A stretch of DNA of 64,000 bases from Diatrype stigma (GCA_022225965.2 JAKJXP020000034.1:310001-374000); one strand, 5' to 3'; positions 10,494 to 22,008 are shown, counted from the first letter of the stretch. Made by a program: numbers and translations. Notes: generated by a model not told the origin, from the sequence alone.

Positions 10494-12789
10494 TCACTGT
10501 GAGCTTGGCGTCCCTGGCTGCTGCTGCTGTTGCTCTAATATTATCCTATCATGATCCTTCCGCAGTATGTCCAGGTACGCGCGCAGGACGCCCTCCTTCC
10601 GCCTCCGCACCGCGACCTCCTGTGCCGCGTCGCCGGCCTCGCGGTGCCAGTCCTCCAGCTTCTGCAGATTCTCGAAAACCTGCACCTCGTTGAGGCCGCG
10701 CGCGGCCTCGGCCGCGTCGATGGCCCGCTCGAGCGAGTACCGCGCCAACGCGTGCCGGGGGTTCGTATTCGAGTTTAGGGCTGTCAAAGGAGAAGAAACG
10801 GGGGCGGCGGCGGCGGTGGTGATCATGGTAGCATTGTCCACGCCCACTGCTGCTGCCACCGCTACTGGCGGTGCCGGCGGCACATAGCAGCGGCCGTGGT
10901 GGTACTCGGCGATGACGCGCCAGGCTACCCAGTAGCTCCAATCCAAGCGGGATGTGGCGGAACCCTGGTGTCGGTGCAGGGCGGCCTGGGCGAGCTGGAA
11001 GGACACATCCTCGTGGGGACCGTACTGCCAGATGTAGGCGGCGGGCTCGAGGAGGCGGGCGACGGTGAGGGTAGGGGAGAGGTCGGGTTCGCGGCCGCCT
11101 TCTGCGCTGTCGGCGATGACGAGGTCCTGGGAGGCGGCGATGGCGCGCTGGAGGGACGGCAGGTCCCTCCGCGACGAGTTGAACAGGACGAGGTCGCCCA
11201 GGAGGAACAAGGAGATGGCCGGCGCGATGGTCCGCGTCAGGTCCCGGTGCTCCAGCAGCATCCCGATGATGCTCTCCATGCAGGCGAAGACGAAGTCGAC
11301 GCCGGCGCCGAGGGCGTGGTGCTGGAACACGTCCTCGAGCGCCTTGAACAGCCGGTGGAAGGTGCTCGTGGCCCCGAGCTTCGCTTTGGAGTAGGCCGCT
11401 AGGTATTTCCACAGCTCCCTGGACAGCCCGTAGTCGGGCTCGATCACGCTGGCGATCAGCAGGTCGAACATGCCCAGCGCGGAGGGCTTCGTGATGAGCA
11501 GGTGCAGCGTGGAGAAGGCGCGCTGGCTCAGCAGGGCCCCGTGCGCCGTGTACCCCCGCGAGAAGAACCAGCAAGCCCGGCTGAAGTCGCGCGTGGCCTC
11601 GCACAGCTCCGCGTCGAAGTAGGCGTTGAAATCGGCCTCGAAAGCTTCCAACGACACGATGGAGTCCCTCCAGCCCAGGGTGAGGTCGCGGAAGCAGCTA
11701 ACCAGTATCTCCTGGGCGTGGAGGTGGTCCGGTAGCGTCATGTGCTGCGGTTGGGGCTCGGCCGGGGGCGGCGTCAGACAACGCAGGTACTCCGGGAGAT
11801 CGGCGCTGATGTCGCCCGACTGCACTACCAGGTCACCGCTCGAGATGCCCTTCCGCCTCATGTAGGTGTGTATGTCCACCATCTTGCCGTGGCGCTGGAA
11901 AGCCGTGTGCTTCCCCGCAGCGTCGCGCTCGCGCTGCAGCCGGAGCATCATCGCCACGTCCTTGCTCTTGTTGTTCTTGGCAAAGCCCCATTGCTCGAAC
12001 TTAGACTTGTACATCCGCGGCCTGAGCGTCGGTTTGTTAGTTACCCTGGCAGTACAAGTTTTTAAATGCTTCCATGACGGAAGGGTCGCTACGCTGGTGC
12101 GCAATTTTCTTTTCCTTCTTTCGCACCCTTTTTCCCGGGGCAGGGCAGGGCAGGGCTGGGCACTTAGCTACTAACGTTGCCTTGAAGCCGTTTTTGTCTT
12201 TCATGATGTCCATCAGTTGCTTCAGGGACTTGTTCTGCTTCATGTAGATCTCCTCGATCTCCGCCTTGTGGGACTCCCACACCTGCGGGTGGTGATGGAA
12301 GCGGGTCGCACTCCTGCCGCCTTTGCCGGGCCGCGCGGATGAGGGGCCGGCGGATCGGCCCGCGCCCGCCCGCTGCCGCGCCTTCGGCCCGGCGTGCTGG
12401 CCATGTTGTTGGTCTTGGTGTTGTTGTCGGCCGCGATTTTCTATGCTCGGCTTGGGCACGGGAACTACAACGCTGCCGGGACGTTGTGATGGGAGTGGCG
12501 AGACGCTGGTGGTTTCGCCGATACCGCTGGCGTCGGACTGCTGTGGGCTGATGGGATTCCACCCCGTCATCGAGGGGTTGTGGCGGACAGTGACATCCTC
12601 GGGACCTACACTAGCGCTTGAGCCGCGACGTTCGTACTCGTACTTAACAGAAATGCCTGTGTCATATTCGATCTGACTAGGGGCAAGATCCGGGCCGTAG
12701 CCGTCTGAGATTGGCCTCGGCTCGGTGCGGAGATTCTCTATCTGTCCCGAATTTAGCCCCGCTGATCGTAAGTCAGCGTGATTGTTCAT
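10494..12789 (-). CDS. Clr5-domain protein, two exons
   Basis: Exons 12789-12176 and 12021-10494 join in frame to a 713-residue protein. The intron has donor GTTAGT and acceptor CTCAG, and it splits the codon for residue 205. The Clr5 domain (about residues 171-225) spans the splice. Exon 1 ends WESHKAEIEEIYMKQNKSL...NGFKA, and exon 2 begins MYKSKFEQWGFAKN. Removing the intron rebuilds one continuous domain, which strongly supports the model. Residues 1-165 are low complexity (Pro, Ser, Gln, Arg). The long C-terminal part is helical, and its Leu/Ala-rich pattern recalls the tetratricopeptide-like tails of other Clr5 proteins. Clr5 is named after an S. pombe silencing factor. In filamentous fungi the domain is common, usually assumed to bind DNA, and functionally undefined. 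A nuclear location is likely but inferred. Confidence 0.85.
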
Positions 12790-13901
12790 TGGTGAGTGGA
12801 TTATGTAGTCTACAAATACGAGGTATTAAACGGGATGGCCACAGACTAATCAAGCCTTGCTTGTGTCGTCAAAAGAAAGCAGGTCCGGGATATACTTGCG
12901 TGGTTGAACAATGGAGAAATAAATAGCTGAGGAAATATAGTCTCTGTTACCTCTGCTACTTCTGGCGTGGTCAGCAAATTCCTTCAGAGTAATGCAACGC
13001 CAAGACGAAAGGGGGTGAGGCTCGAATCCGGCGATCGTTTCCCAGATTTTCCGGTGTAGTCTTTGGCCTGACTGGAACGGGACTGGAACGCCCTGGGCGG
13101 CTTATCAAGACCCCCAGCACCAAACTACCTTGTACTTACACGCGGCCCTTGCCAGTTGCGCTTCTCTCGATTATGTAGGCCAGGTAGCTTGCCTGCTTGC
13201 TGGCTCACACCTCGCCTCTCACGATGCACCCAGCGCTAAAACCGTTGCGATCATCGTGATATCGACGACAATCAGCGCAATGCCGCAGACAGGAATCGCC
13301 CTGCCAGCCATACTGATCCAGTCAGTGTCGTGGAGAACCCGGTTGCGGAGCTCCTGTGCTGGGCGTGCAGTCGAAGAAGCGATATTGAGTGACCCCTCAT
13401 TTCCTTGTTCATCTACCTGCTCTGAGGAATACTGGGGCACATGTGCCATGTGGTCGAAGGGCCGGTAGTAGCTACATTAGCTACAAAGCCGGCAATAGAA
13501 CTCGTCATCCCCGCGAGCATCCTGATGATCCTGGTGGACCATGGCTGTACGATAGTTGTACCATTGACCGGGTTTGATTTTGGCCGATATAAGATAAGAA
13601 CTGCACCTCCCGTCAAAGACGTACATAGTAATGCGGCGCAGGCTGGGCAAATACTAACTAATGAATGCGCCGGCGATCATCTAAGAAGAACTAGTTATAT
13701 TGAGTGGATGCCTTTTCACCAGCGCATAGACACGCACGTAGACTATTGGTATCATCTGAGACTATCTACTTCGTAGCTATTTATAAACAAATAGACCATG
13801 TTAAGCCGGATCCCCCGGGTGTCCTATGCTGCTATCCCGAGACTAGCTGGCTGATATGCTATTCAATTAGGGGGCGGTTTCTTTCTCTGTCTCTCCTTCC
13901 T
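12790..13901. other. Intergenic with a doubtful membrane-protein relic
   Basis: On the minus strand two adjacent frames, 13616-13413 and 13449-13219, contain hydrophobic stretches (MLAGMTSSIAGFVANVA and AIPVCGIALIVVDITMIATVL). They could be pieces of a decayed fungal membrane protein, but I cannot match them to a family. The rest shows no gene. Confidence 0.3.
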
Positions 13902-15392
13902 TCAGACCCTTTTTTTCAGAGACGCAGCGCTCACGGCCTCGACGCCCCGATACTCGAAATACCGACACCACTCCGGATCCTCGATCAACGCCTGCACGAG
14001 GTGGTCTTCGTACGTGATGGAGAACTCGTAGCCCTCGTCCGATCCGGGTTTACCGCTGCGCGGAGGATACACCAGGATGAGCCCTTCGGTGATGAAGTCT
14101 GACAGGTGACGGTACATGTACGGCCGGGCGAAACCAAAGTCAGCAGCGCCCATTTTGACCTCGCGGTGATCCGTCTGCTGGATCGACATGGGCGGCTTCG
14201 AGTCGACGCGGACGTTAATCGTTGTCTTGTCGTGGACCGTCGCGACGAAGTCGAGCGTACTATCAAGCTTCTCTTGCGTGGCGCTGTCTGTTAGTTGCCG
14301 CACGTACGACGCGAGCCTCCAGAGCGGCCACTCGGAATCGGACACGACCTCGGCCATGGTAGGCGCAGGCACCGGGCCCGCGTCGGATGCTGCCTTGGAG
14401 ATGACATTGCGCTGGGTGCGCGGGTGCACCTTGGGACTATGCATGCGCCGGCGCATGTCGATCGCTTCGGCCCAGTACGGGCTAGACGCCATGTCCGGCT
14501 TGTAGACCGGCGCCCGGAGCCGAGTCATAGTGCGCCATATCAGGGCCGAGAAAGCGTCGTATGTGGAAATCCACGAGCCATCTTCGGATGGCGGCTCAGC
14601 CCGCTTCTTCAACTCGGCAGCCTTGCTCTTGGGCAGGTGGAAGAGATACATCGATGACGGCCAGGCGTGGGCGGGGTGGCGCTGAGGCCGAGGAGGGAGA
14701 TCGATCTTTGCTTCTTCTGCGGGCTCGGGCTTGGTAAGGCGGGAGAGGTCGTTGCATCTGGGATCCCATCCAGGGAACGAGGTGCTGTGGAAGGCAGCTT
14801 TGCATTGTTCGGCTAACTGGTGGGTAAAACCGGCCCAGCCCATCACATCTGCGGCGTAATGGTGGAAGTGCATGTTGAAGACAATTCCACCCTGGATCAA
14901 GTTAACTTTGAAAGCCGCAACGGGCGGGCTCCTGTCGGGGTGGGCTTCGGGTTTCCCGCCCCAAGTCATGATGGGATCGGCGCTCCAGAGCCTAAGATCG
15001 CCCAACGCAGCCGATGTGAAGTTCTTCTTTTCGATGTCCTCGAACGATGGGTAGACGTTCTCGTCGTCCGGCGAATCGAGATGCTGCACAACGAATTTGA
15101 CCGTGCTATCCTTTTTCTTGGCGAAGGTGTGCCCGCCCCCTTCGTCCTTTTCAATAGTTCCGCAAACATGACGCACTTGGCTGATGGTTCGTTCTAAACC
15201 CAGCTTCAGTATTTCGACCGCCTCGCCTTTTTGCTCATCGTCGAGTATGTAATCATCGAGTTTGAAGAAAAGGGCGAAATTCAAGTAACTGCAAGCGGGC
15301 AGATAGTCGAGGGTAGAGAGCTTGAACCTCTCCTCCTCGGGGTCGTTCTCCCAGCCGTACGGGTGGAGGTAAAATACTTGTTGCTTTGGCAT
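13902..15392 (-). CDS. BAHD-type acyltransferase (trichothecene 3-O-acetyltransferase-like)
   Basis: A 496-residue intronless protein if started at the ATG at 15392 (MPKQQVFYLHPYGWEND). An earlier in-frame start at 15464 would add 24 residues that do not resemble the family, so the internal one is preferred. The first BAHD motif is HHYAAD at residues 177-182 (HxxxD catalytic His178 and Asp182). The second family motif, DFGWG, appears as DFGFARP near residue 438. The LDYLPACSYLNFALFF start is typical of fungal members. These enzymes move an acyl group from acyl-CoA to an alcohol or amine, often in secondary metabolism. The acceptor cannot be predicted. No biosynthetic core enzyme lies nearby, so a cluster role is not supported. 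Probably cytosolic, with no signal peptide. Confidence 0.87.
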   Translation of the reverse strand: MPKQQVFYLHPYGWENDPEEERFKLSTLDYLPACSYLNFALFFKLDDYILDDEQKGEAVEILKLGLERTISQVRHVCGTIEKDEGGGHTFAKKKDSTVKFVVQHLDSPDDENVYPSFEDIEKKNFTSAALGDLRLWSADPIMTWGGKPEAHPDRSPPVAAFKVNLIQGGIVFNMHFHHYAADVMGWAGFTHQLAEQCKAAFHSTSFPGWDPRCNDLSRLTKPEPAEEAKIDLPPRPQRHPAHAWPSSMYLFHLPKSKAAELKKRAEPPSEDGSWISTYDAFSALIWRTMTRLRAPVYKPDMASSPYWAEAIDMRRRMHSPKVHPRTQRNVISKAASDAGPVPAPTMAEVVSDSEWPLWRLASYVRQLTDSATQEKLDSTLDFVATVHDKTTINVRVDSKPPMSIQQTDHREVKMGAADFGFARPYMYRHLSDFITEGLILVYPPRSGKPGSDEGYEFSITYEDHLVQALIEDPEWCRYFEYRGVEAVSAASLKKRV

Positions 15393-16012
15393 CGTGGTGG
15401 TTGCACTATGAAGAGGAAGAATAAGCAGGTAACGCTGCATAGAATTACGCCAAGAGCGCCGCATCTACTTTAAGTACATATCCAAAGAATATATATCATC
15501 ATGGTTCACCTGCCTGATTTTGCTCAACCTCGGTTCCTTGAATAGGTCCTTCATACCCTTGAAGTGACTGGCGATAGATGATCATAATATGATCCATAAT
15601 ATCGTTAGAAGACCCTTGAAGATGGACCATGTTACCCCTGACGGCGTTGCAAATCCCCTGCTTAGTCGGCGTGAGGACATTTCGGCATGTCGGTCACATC
15701 GTTGATAGGACTAGAAAGAAACCGTATGTGGCTTAGACTTACGAAGCTACCAAGACGACATGAGTTACCAATGACCAGTAATAACCTTCATACGCACAAG
15801 TGTAGGCAACAAGAGGTAATAGGCCAATTAGTATATTGCTTGGCGTAAGCTTACGGGTATCAAGGGTTAACATATGCAATGTGATGTCCCAACCCCCTTT
15901 TCATTGTGACAACGCCATGGAAGCGAGGTCGAAGTACTGGCAGAGCATTCGTTGTTTCCGGGGTGGGGGTCATTCTTGTCTGCCTACCCACAGGCCTATC
16001 AACCACCAAATA
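15393..16012. other. Intergenic: promoter of the acyltransferase
   Basis: No gene or clear repeat is seen. It separates two genes on the minus strand, so it also holds the 3' end of the MlrC-family transcript's downstream neighbour region. Confidence 0.4.
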
Positions 16013-17575
16013 CTACTCGTCTAGTCCTTCCAGCGGTTCGTTAGACATGGGTATTATGCGCGCCGACAGATCTGGTGGCTTAGGAAATTCTTGGTCAAAG
16101 GGCCACATCGGGCGCCGGATGCGCTTGTGCCCCAGCCGTCGGAGGTCCTGGTCGACGCCTCCGGGAGTCAGCCCGAGCATCCAGTCCGCGGCCATGTCGT
16201 ACAGCTCGGGCTCCAAGTAGCCGATCTTGACGACGACGATGTCGGTGCGGGCCGCCGACCGCGGCGCCAGGTCCAGCTCGGTGAAGTCGCGCTCGAGGTG
16301 GTAGGGCTTGCGCAGCTCCGTCAGGATCGCGAACACGCTGCCGACCTGCAGCACGACCTCGACGATGGCGTTCCGGTCGCCGTGCTTGATGGCGTGCACG
16401 CGGCCCGTCATCGTCAGTGGCCCCGCGTGGAGGTTATCGATCTCCGCTCCCGCCGTCACCGTGACCGTGGCCCCGATTCCCGCTTCGACCGCCGTCCGCA
16501 CTGCTTCCGGCCCCGGCACGCTGGCGTAGATCACCCTCGGTCCCGAGCCGGGATCCGCGAATTCCGGACGCGCGAGCAGTTGTGTCAGGCCCCATGTCAC
16601 GTCGCCGGAGCCGCCTGCCGTCGGGTTGTCGCCGGAGTCGGAGATGAAGAACGGCCGTTTGTCAGACGCTAATGCTGTGTCGAGACATTCCTTGAAGGAC
16701 CCGGTGGGGGCCACGAAGGTGAAGTCCTGGTGCGCATCCCAGAATATCTGCGCCAGCTTTTCCGCGCCCTGAGAGACAGCCGCCTTGTCCCACCCAGTCA
16801 CCACAACTGCGGCGCGGTTTCTCGGCTCGTCAGCCCACGCATAACCAACCCATATCGCTGCGTCGAGCACCCCCTCCATCGCCTCTACTCCTGGCACAGC
16901 GGCGTATATATGCGCTGCCGGCTCGTCTCTTGTAGAGGTTTGCTCTCCGGGGAGTAGAACAGGGAGTGGCACCCACGCCTTGATCGGTCGACGGTCGGCG
17001 TCTTGACTTGTCCGCCGTATCTTCAGCAGCTCGACCAAATTTCGACAGGCGCGTTCTCTGGTTTCAGCCACATCGATGTGCGGTGCCGTGCGGTAACATG
17101 TCATCAAATCGGTCTGGTGCGCCAGCTCGCGCGAGACATTCCCGTGCAAGTCCATGGACGCCGACACGACGACATCCGGTCCTATCACCTTCCTGATGCG
17201 CCGGAGCAGCTCGTACTCGGCGTCGTCGAGGCCCTCGACGCACATGGCGCCGTGGATGTCGAACCACAGCCCGTCGAGTTGCTGCTGGGTCGAAGCGCAA
17301 GCGGCAACGACGTCCGCGAGGCGGGAGACGATCTCCGCCGAGAGCGCGTCGAAGGCCTCCCGCGTGACGATGCCGCCGGGAAGTGCATGGCCATTGAGCG
17401 CCCCGCGCCAATCTGCGGCTTCGCCCAGATCTGTCCCCGGTTGGATGAACGGATACTGCTCGATAATCTCGGGCCCGCGGCGGGGGTGAAATGCCGCGGC
17501 ACGAGTCCTGGATGGCGTAAACGTCGACGTCTCGCAGGCCAAGCCAGCAATCGCAATAACTGGGCGCTGTGCCAT
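16013..17575 (-). CDS. MlrC-family (M81, microcystinase C-like) metallopeptidase
   Basis: A 520-residue intronless protein from the ATG at 17575. The N-terminal MlrC domain (about residues 1-300) starts with IAIAGLACETSTFTP and holds DIHGAMC, DLHGN and TAPHID. The Asp and His residues of these motifs are the expected zinc ligands. The second conserved part starts at the block ISDSGDNPTAGGSGD (about residues 310-325). In bacteria, MlrC cuts the tetrapeptide product of microcystin breakdown. Fungal members are common but uncharacterised, so the natural substrate here is unknown, perhaps a modified peptide or amide. There is no signal peptide, and a cytosolic enzyme is likely. The length fits the family (about 490-520). 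Confidence 0.87.
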   Translation of the reverse strand: MAQRPVIAIAGLACETSTFTPSRTRAAAFHPRRGPEIIEQYPFIQPGTDLGEAADWRGALNGHALPGGIVTREAFDALSAEIVSRLADVVAACASTQQQLDGLWFDIHGAMCVEGLDDAEYELLRRIRKVIGPDVVVSASMDLHGNVSRELAHQTDLMTCYRTAPHIDVAETRERACRNLVELLKIRRTSQDADRRPIKAWVPLPVLLPGEQTSTRDEPAAHIYAAVPGVEAMEGVLDAAIWVGYAWADEPRNRAAVVVTGWDKAAVSQGAEKLAQIFWDAHQDFTFVAPTGSFKECLDTALASDKRPFFISDSGDNPTAGGSGDVTWGLTQLLARPEFADPGSGPRVIYASVPGPEAVRTAVEAGIGATVTVTAGAEIDNLHAGPLTMTGRVHAIKHGDRNAIVEVVLQVGSVFAILTELRKPYHLERDFTELDLAPRSAARTDIVVVKIGYLEPELYDMAADWMLGLTPGGVDQDLRRLGHKRIRRPMWPFDQEFPKPPDLSARIIPMSNEPLEGLDE

Positions 17576-18222
17576 ACTGAAATAGGCAAATAAGCAGGTT
17601 GGGTCAAGTCTCGCTTGCGTAGTTACCTAGGATTATTTCCTTGGCTTTACGGAAATATCCGGGCTATCACATTGCCATCACTTTCTGATCACCTTATTTG
17701 CTTTGTTTATGATTCACAAGTCAAACTATTTACCATCGTATAAGTTAAGCGAAGGAGACTACGGATCTCACCCGCGGAGACCCTCCGCCAATGAGTGTTT
17801 TGGTCTTCAATTCCCCGCATCCCAACGCTCACTATCAGGATACTTCGACCGGCCCCCTGGCCGCTCTCGATGTAGGAATTGCAGATAACGCACCACTACG
17901 GCTATAACCACCCAATCCCCTGTCCCCACTGGAGATAAGAGTCTCTAGTAATACTATATCGCTCAAAGCAATTCCTATTACAGCAGCGACCCCTACTATT
18001 ATTTATCCGATAATATGTTACTCGAACCCAGATATCCGAACGTGGCCGACCAACATAGCAGGTATAGTGAAATACCTGGTCCTCGGGTGCGATTCTCCCA
18101 TAGATCCATCACCCCGCTCGGCGTGTGCTAATCTTTGAAACACAGCCACTGTTATGTCCACCGCCCCAGTGGTGTATGACATAGGGGATGGGGGCAAGAC
18201 TGCAGCACAGCGTCGAGGGCTT
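17576..18222. other. Intergenic, nothing seen
   Basis: The 5' flank of the MlrC-family gene and the 3' flank of the HET gene. No coding frame, repeat or RNA is supported. Confidence 0.4.
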
Positions 18223-20227
18223 TCAACATATGTTGAAATCTTGAAATATATAGTGGCCGCGCGCCGCGTCTTGAATTGCCTCGCCGTCCATGATGCCGTG
18301 GAGGTAACTATCAATTTGCTAGTGATCAGCACTTCTTCCTCATGGGGCCCAGGAACACAGGAGACCCTTCTTACCATTGCCCGACCATCTTGTAGCTATC
18401 ATCCTCTGATGCCCTCAACACGTAAGGGGCCTCACCGCCGAACAGGACACATACCATGTCTCCTTTTCGTGACCAGTGTGGGGTCATGCCCATGTAGCCT
18501 TTCTCCGTGACGAAGAAGCACTTGGTGCGTTGATGATCTTCCTTATAGTCGATTTGCTTGTCCAATGCTTCCAAGAGCCTTGTCTCTGAGGCTCGAGTGG
18601 GCGGCGGGATGGATGCGTCGGTTCTATCTAGCCTTCGGCGTTTGTCTCGTGGATTGTTTTGGAGATTAATATCGGCATGATACCCGATCACTTTGCAATC
18701 GAGCAGCACAGTTCTCCAATAGGCCTCTTCCTGTGAGCTACCAGTTACATAATTGGATCTCCTCCAATCGAGCATGGAACGCCATTGTGCAATTGCTGGG
18801 TGGTATGCCTGGCCATATGATGATTCGTCGGGGGCCCGATCGCCAATGGCTTGTATTTCATCTATAGGGATTCCTTTGAGAATCAGCCGAGAGTTTCCAT
18901 CGTCAAATCTGATACGCGACCTCATCAGTTTCTCTTGTCCAAGTGACGCTGTAAAGTACAGAAGCCCTATGACATGGCGTTCCACCTTGTCGGTTTCGAG
19001 CGCACCGTTGATGAAAGACAACGAATTTCTATCGTCCACTGTGGGGGTGGCTAAGTCCGGAACCCAAGAGGGCAAACCTTCTGTTCTTTGTTGGCCCGAC
19101 AGCCCAGACTGCAAATAATTGTAGACACGCAGGTCCCGGAAGCTCTCAAGCATTATCATAAATGCTTCTCTGTATACCTCTGCGCAGCTAAGTCGATAAT
19201 CAACGGTAGGCTTGCGTCCGGTGCTGATCAGCCCAAGGAGACCGTAGATTTTATCTCGTGGGTCACTTGCTTTCAGTGCTCTAGTACGTTCTACCATGAG
19301 TGATAATGGAGTCTCATTGTCTCGCCATTTCTTCCTGATAACTCTTATGCTATCAGCTCGAAGAAGAAGGGTTCGCAGGTGAGAGTGTGACGCTCGGTAT
19401 ATCGCCGACCATCCCGCAGGTTTCTGTCTATCCCTATGGACCGCGTGAGCGGTGCAGAGCAAAGAAGCAGCCTCAAAGCATTCCCAGTGTATGGTCCTTC
19501 TTCCCACCTGCACTTGTATTTCTCGAGCCAGGGCTACCTCTTGGAGTGTCCATAAACGTGTCCACCAAGGGGACAGAAGAAGAAGAAATATGCCACGCAA
19601 GACATCATCCGAGTCTTTGCGGTCATGTAACGAATTGAACAGATCCACCCAGTCATCATATAGCTGTTGGCGCCCTGTTGCGATCTGCCCCCGTTTAATT
19701 GCTTGGGGGGTTATCTCTTCCAACCAATCCATGGCGACGTGAGTGTATTGATCACCTTCGCACAGCCAAACAACGACTTTATCCGCGCCGGAATAGATTT
19801 GAGTCATATGAGACACTTGACTTCCCCGTTCTGCAACATTGGACTGGTCGATACAGAGAGCATCGATCCATAGCACCCTTTCTTGTGTAGATAGCCGAAG
19901 GTGATTTAGTGACTGAAACAGGTTGTATCTCACGTGAGTGACTTGCCCGTTGATGAGGATGGGAGCTACTGCCTGGTCGATTCCCCATGTATACGACAGA
20001 GCCTCGTACTGCAGGGTTGTTTGTATAGGGCTGTCAAACATGCGGCAGGAAATGCGAAACTTGGGATTAGGAGAGGGTTCGAGAATGATAAATCTCACCA
20101 TATCGGCACTGGAGAGGCTGCTATATTGGTAAAAATCCTTTTTGGTTGGGTGCTGCAGTCTCACTGCTTCATCACAATCATCGCACGTCTGACACAGCGG
20201 CTTCTCTATCCCTTTTGGAGTCTCCAT
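18223..20227 (-). CDS. HET-domain protein, intact, two exons
   Basis: Heterokaryon-incompatibility (HET) family, 645 residues. Exon 1 is 20227-18375 and exon 2 is 18307-18223. The intron has donor GTAAGA and acceptor ATAG. Without the splice the frame would stop after KMVGQW. With it the protein ends VGQCYLHGIMDGEA..., the usual terminal motif of this HET subfamily, so the small last exon is well supported. The HET domain (about residues 50-230) shows YEALSYTWG, VLWIDALCIDQSN, ERGSQVSHMTQIY and VVVWL. The central part has the conserved DPRDKIYGLLGL block. The ATG at 20227 (METPKG) was chosen because the longer frame begins with GTG. Such proteins can trigger cell death after fusion of unlike strains, but many have no known role. 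Confidence 0.9.
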
Positions 20228-20586
20228 CGTGGGAAAGCAAGAACGCACGAAGAATCAGACGATTTCCAGTTCATACAGTTACTGAATCGAACGACTATAT
20301 GATTAAGTATGAGGGAGGGTTCAATACCTGCCCAAGCGGGGATATGATTTCTGCCTGGAAGTTGGTTCGAGAAGAGTCGCATTGCATGATAACTGGACGC
20401 AGTGAGCCAATGAAGTTGAGCTAATAAAAGTCCGCTGATCTGGTTTTGAGGCAGTGCAATCATTTTTCTCCATGTATAGAGCATTGATAAGAAACCGTTC
20501 TCATATATAGCGAATTGTAGTATTAGTATTAGAACCTAAGCTCAACTTGAAACCTATTGGATGGGACTCTAATACACCTGTTCAAT
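20228..20586. other. Intergenic: promoter of the HET gene
   Basis: Short spacer between two minus-strand genes. Nothing else is seen. Confidence 0.4.
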
Positions 20587-22008
20587 CTACGGATCATAAG
20601 GGGAGTTCGCCCTATGTCCCGTCAGCGCAACGCCGCCATTCTCCGTCACCAGAATCGGGTCCTCCAGCCTCACACCAAAGCCGACATCTCTGCCCAACAG
20701 CTGCCTCGCTTGCTCGGTGGTCACATAGATGCCCGGCTCATTCGAGGCTACCTGCCCAAGCCGCAACTTCTCCTTATTCGCCCCGTTCAGGTACGGGTGC
20801 TCGTGCATCTCCAAGCCCAAGCCGTGGCCCAGCCGGTGCGTGTAGAACTGCCCGTAGCCCGCCTCCTCGACGGGGACCCTCGACGCGGCATCGACGTCCG
20901 CGCACGTCTCGTTGGCGCGCATGCGCGCGAAGGCCGCGGCCTGCGACGCGTGCACCGTGCGCCAGATTCCCAGGAGCTCGTCGCTGGCCGACGCCCCGGC
21001 CGGCAGGAACGTGCGCGTGACGTCGCTGCCGTAGCCGTGCAGGGCGGAGCCGATGTCGACGAGGACGAACTCGCCGTCCTGCAGCGTCCGGCCCGTCTTG
21101 CCGCCGTGCGGGTACGCGGCCTGGTCGCCGAACAGCACGATGGACCAGAAGCCGCGGCCGACGCCGGCGCGGGTGAACAGCGAGCGCGCCACGGTCGTCA
21201 CGGTCTCCTGCGCGACGCCCACCGCGATGCACTGCTGCAGCGCGCGGACCAGCTCGAGCGTGAAGGCGTTGATCGCCTTGAGGATCACGATCTCGTCGTC
21301 GGTCTTGGCGGACCGCAGTGACTGGATGCGCTCGGTCATGGGCACGACTTCGACGCCGGCGCCCTGGAGGCCGGCAGCGATCATGTAGCGCACGTGCTCG
21401 TCGAGCATTACCTTGCGGTATCCCGTCGCCGTAGCCAGGACCTCGTAGGGGGATTCCTCCTCGCGCCACGCGATCACCTTCTTCTCGCCGCCGTACACCA
21501 TGTCCAGGCCGGCGATGCGGCCGGCCTCGAACGTCGGCACCAGGTACGCGAACTGCCCCGTCTTGTCGATGATCATGAGGAAGGGGCGCTCGGACAGCTC
21601 GAAGGTGGCCGAGATGTTGGCGTAGTACTCGCTCGAGGCGGAGGGCTCCGCGATGAAGGCGTCGACGCCCGCGTCTTCCAGCGCGTCCGCTAGCCGCGAC
21701 TGGCGCGCTAGGAACTCCGGCCGGCGGATGGAGGGCACGGCGAGAAGAGACACATGCGGCTCTAGCGCTGTCCAGGCACAGGTTTCCAGCGGAGTCTCCG
21801 AGAGAGTGCCGGTGTCGGATCTGATGTCGCTGCTCTCGAACGGATTGAAGGGTGAGAGAAACACCAGTGACAGAAATGACGCAATGGTCAAGCAAGTCCA
21901 CAATAGCGCCTTCGGTATTGACACCCGGCCATGTTGGCGACAGCGAGGTTGTCGTTGGTGAACTGGAACTGAGATAAAGTTCGCTGTTTTCTCAGCAGTT
22001 CCAGCCAT
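20587..22008 (-). CDS. M24 (Xaa-Pro) aminopeptidase family, membrane-anchored
   Basis: A 473-residue intronless protein. A single hydrophobic segment at about residues 31-51 (ALLWTCLTIASFLSLVFL) after a basic N-terminus predicts a type II membrane protein with a lumenal or extracellular catalytic domain. The N-terminal creatinase-like domain is followed by the pita-bread M24 fold. All five metal ligands are visible: Asp in VLVDIGS, Asp in GSDVTRTF, His in HRLGHGLG, Glu in SNEPGIY and Glu in GVRLEDPI. The enzyme should therefore be a dinuclear metallopeptidase or prolidase-like hydrolase that removes N-terminal residues preceding proline. M24 homologues that lost the ligands are non-enzymatic, but this one has kept them. 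The substrate is unknown. Confidence 0.88.
   Translation of the reverse strand: MAGTAEKTANFISVPVHQRQPRCRQHGRVSIPKALLWTCLTIASFLSLVFLSPFNPFESSDIRSDTGTLSETPLETCAWTALEPHVSLLAVPSIRRPEFLARQSRLADALEDAGVDAFIAEPSASSEYYANISATFELSERPFLMIIDKTGQFAYLVPTFEAGRIAGLDMVYGGEKKVIAWREEESPYEVLATATGYRKVMLDEHVRYMIAAGLQGAGVEVVPMTERIQSLRSAKTDDEIVILKAINAFTLELVRALQQCIAVGVAQETVTTVARSLFTRAGVGRGFWSIVLFGDQAAYPHGGKTGRTLQDGEFVLVDIGSALHGYGSDVTRTFLPAGASASDELLGIWRTVHASQAAAFARMRANETCADVDAASRVPVEEAGYGQFYTHRLGHGLGLEMHEHPYLNGANKEKLRLGQVASNEPGIYVTTEQARQLLGRDVGFGVRLEDPILVTENGGVALTGHRANSPYDP

Noticed and set aside
13219..13616. Membrane-protein relic on the minus strand
   Set aside because: Hydrophobic frames are suggestive, but no family was recognised and the opposite strand is equally open.
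7578..17575. Secondary-metabolite cluster (oxidoreductase, acyltransferase, possible resistance gene)
   Set aside because: No polyketide synthase, peptide synthetase, terpene synthase or prenyltransferase, no transporter, and several dead genes in between.
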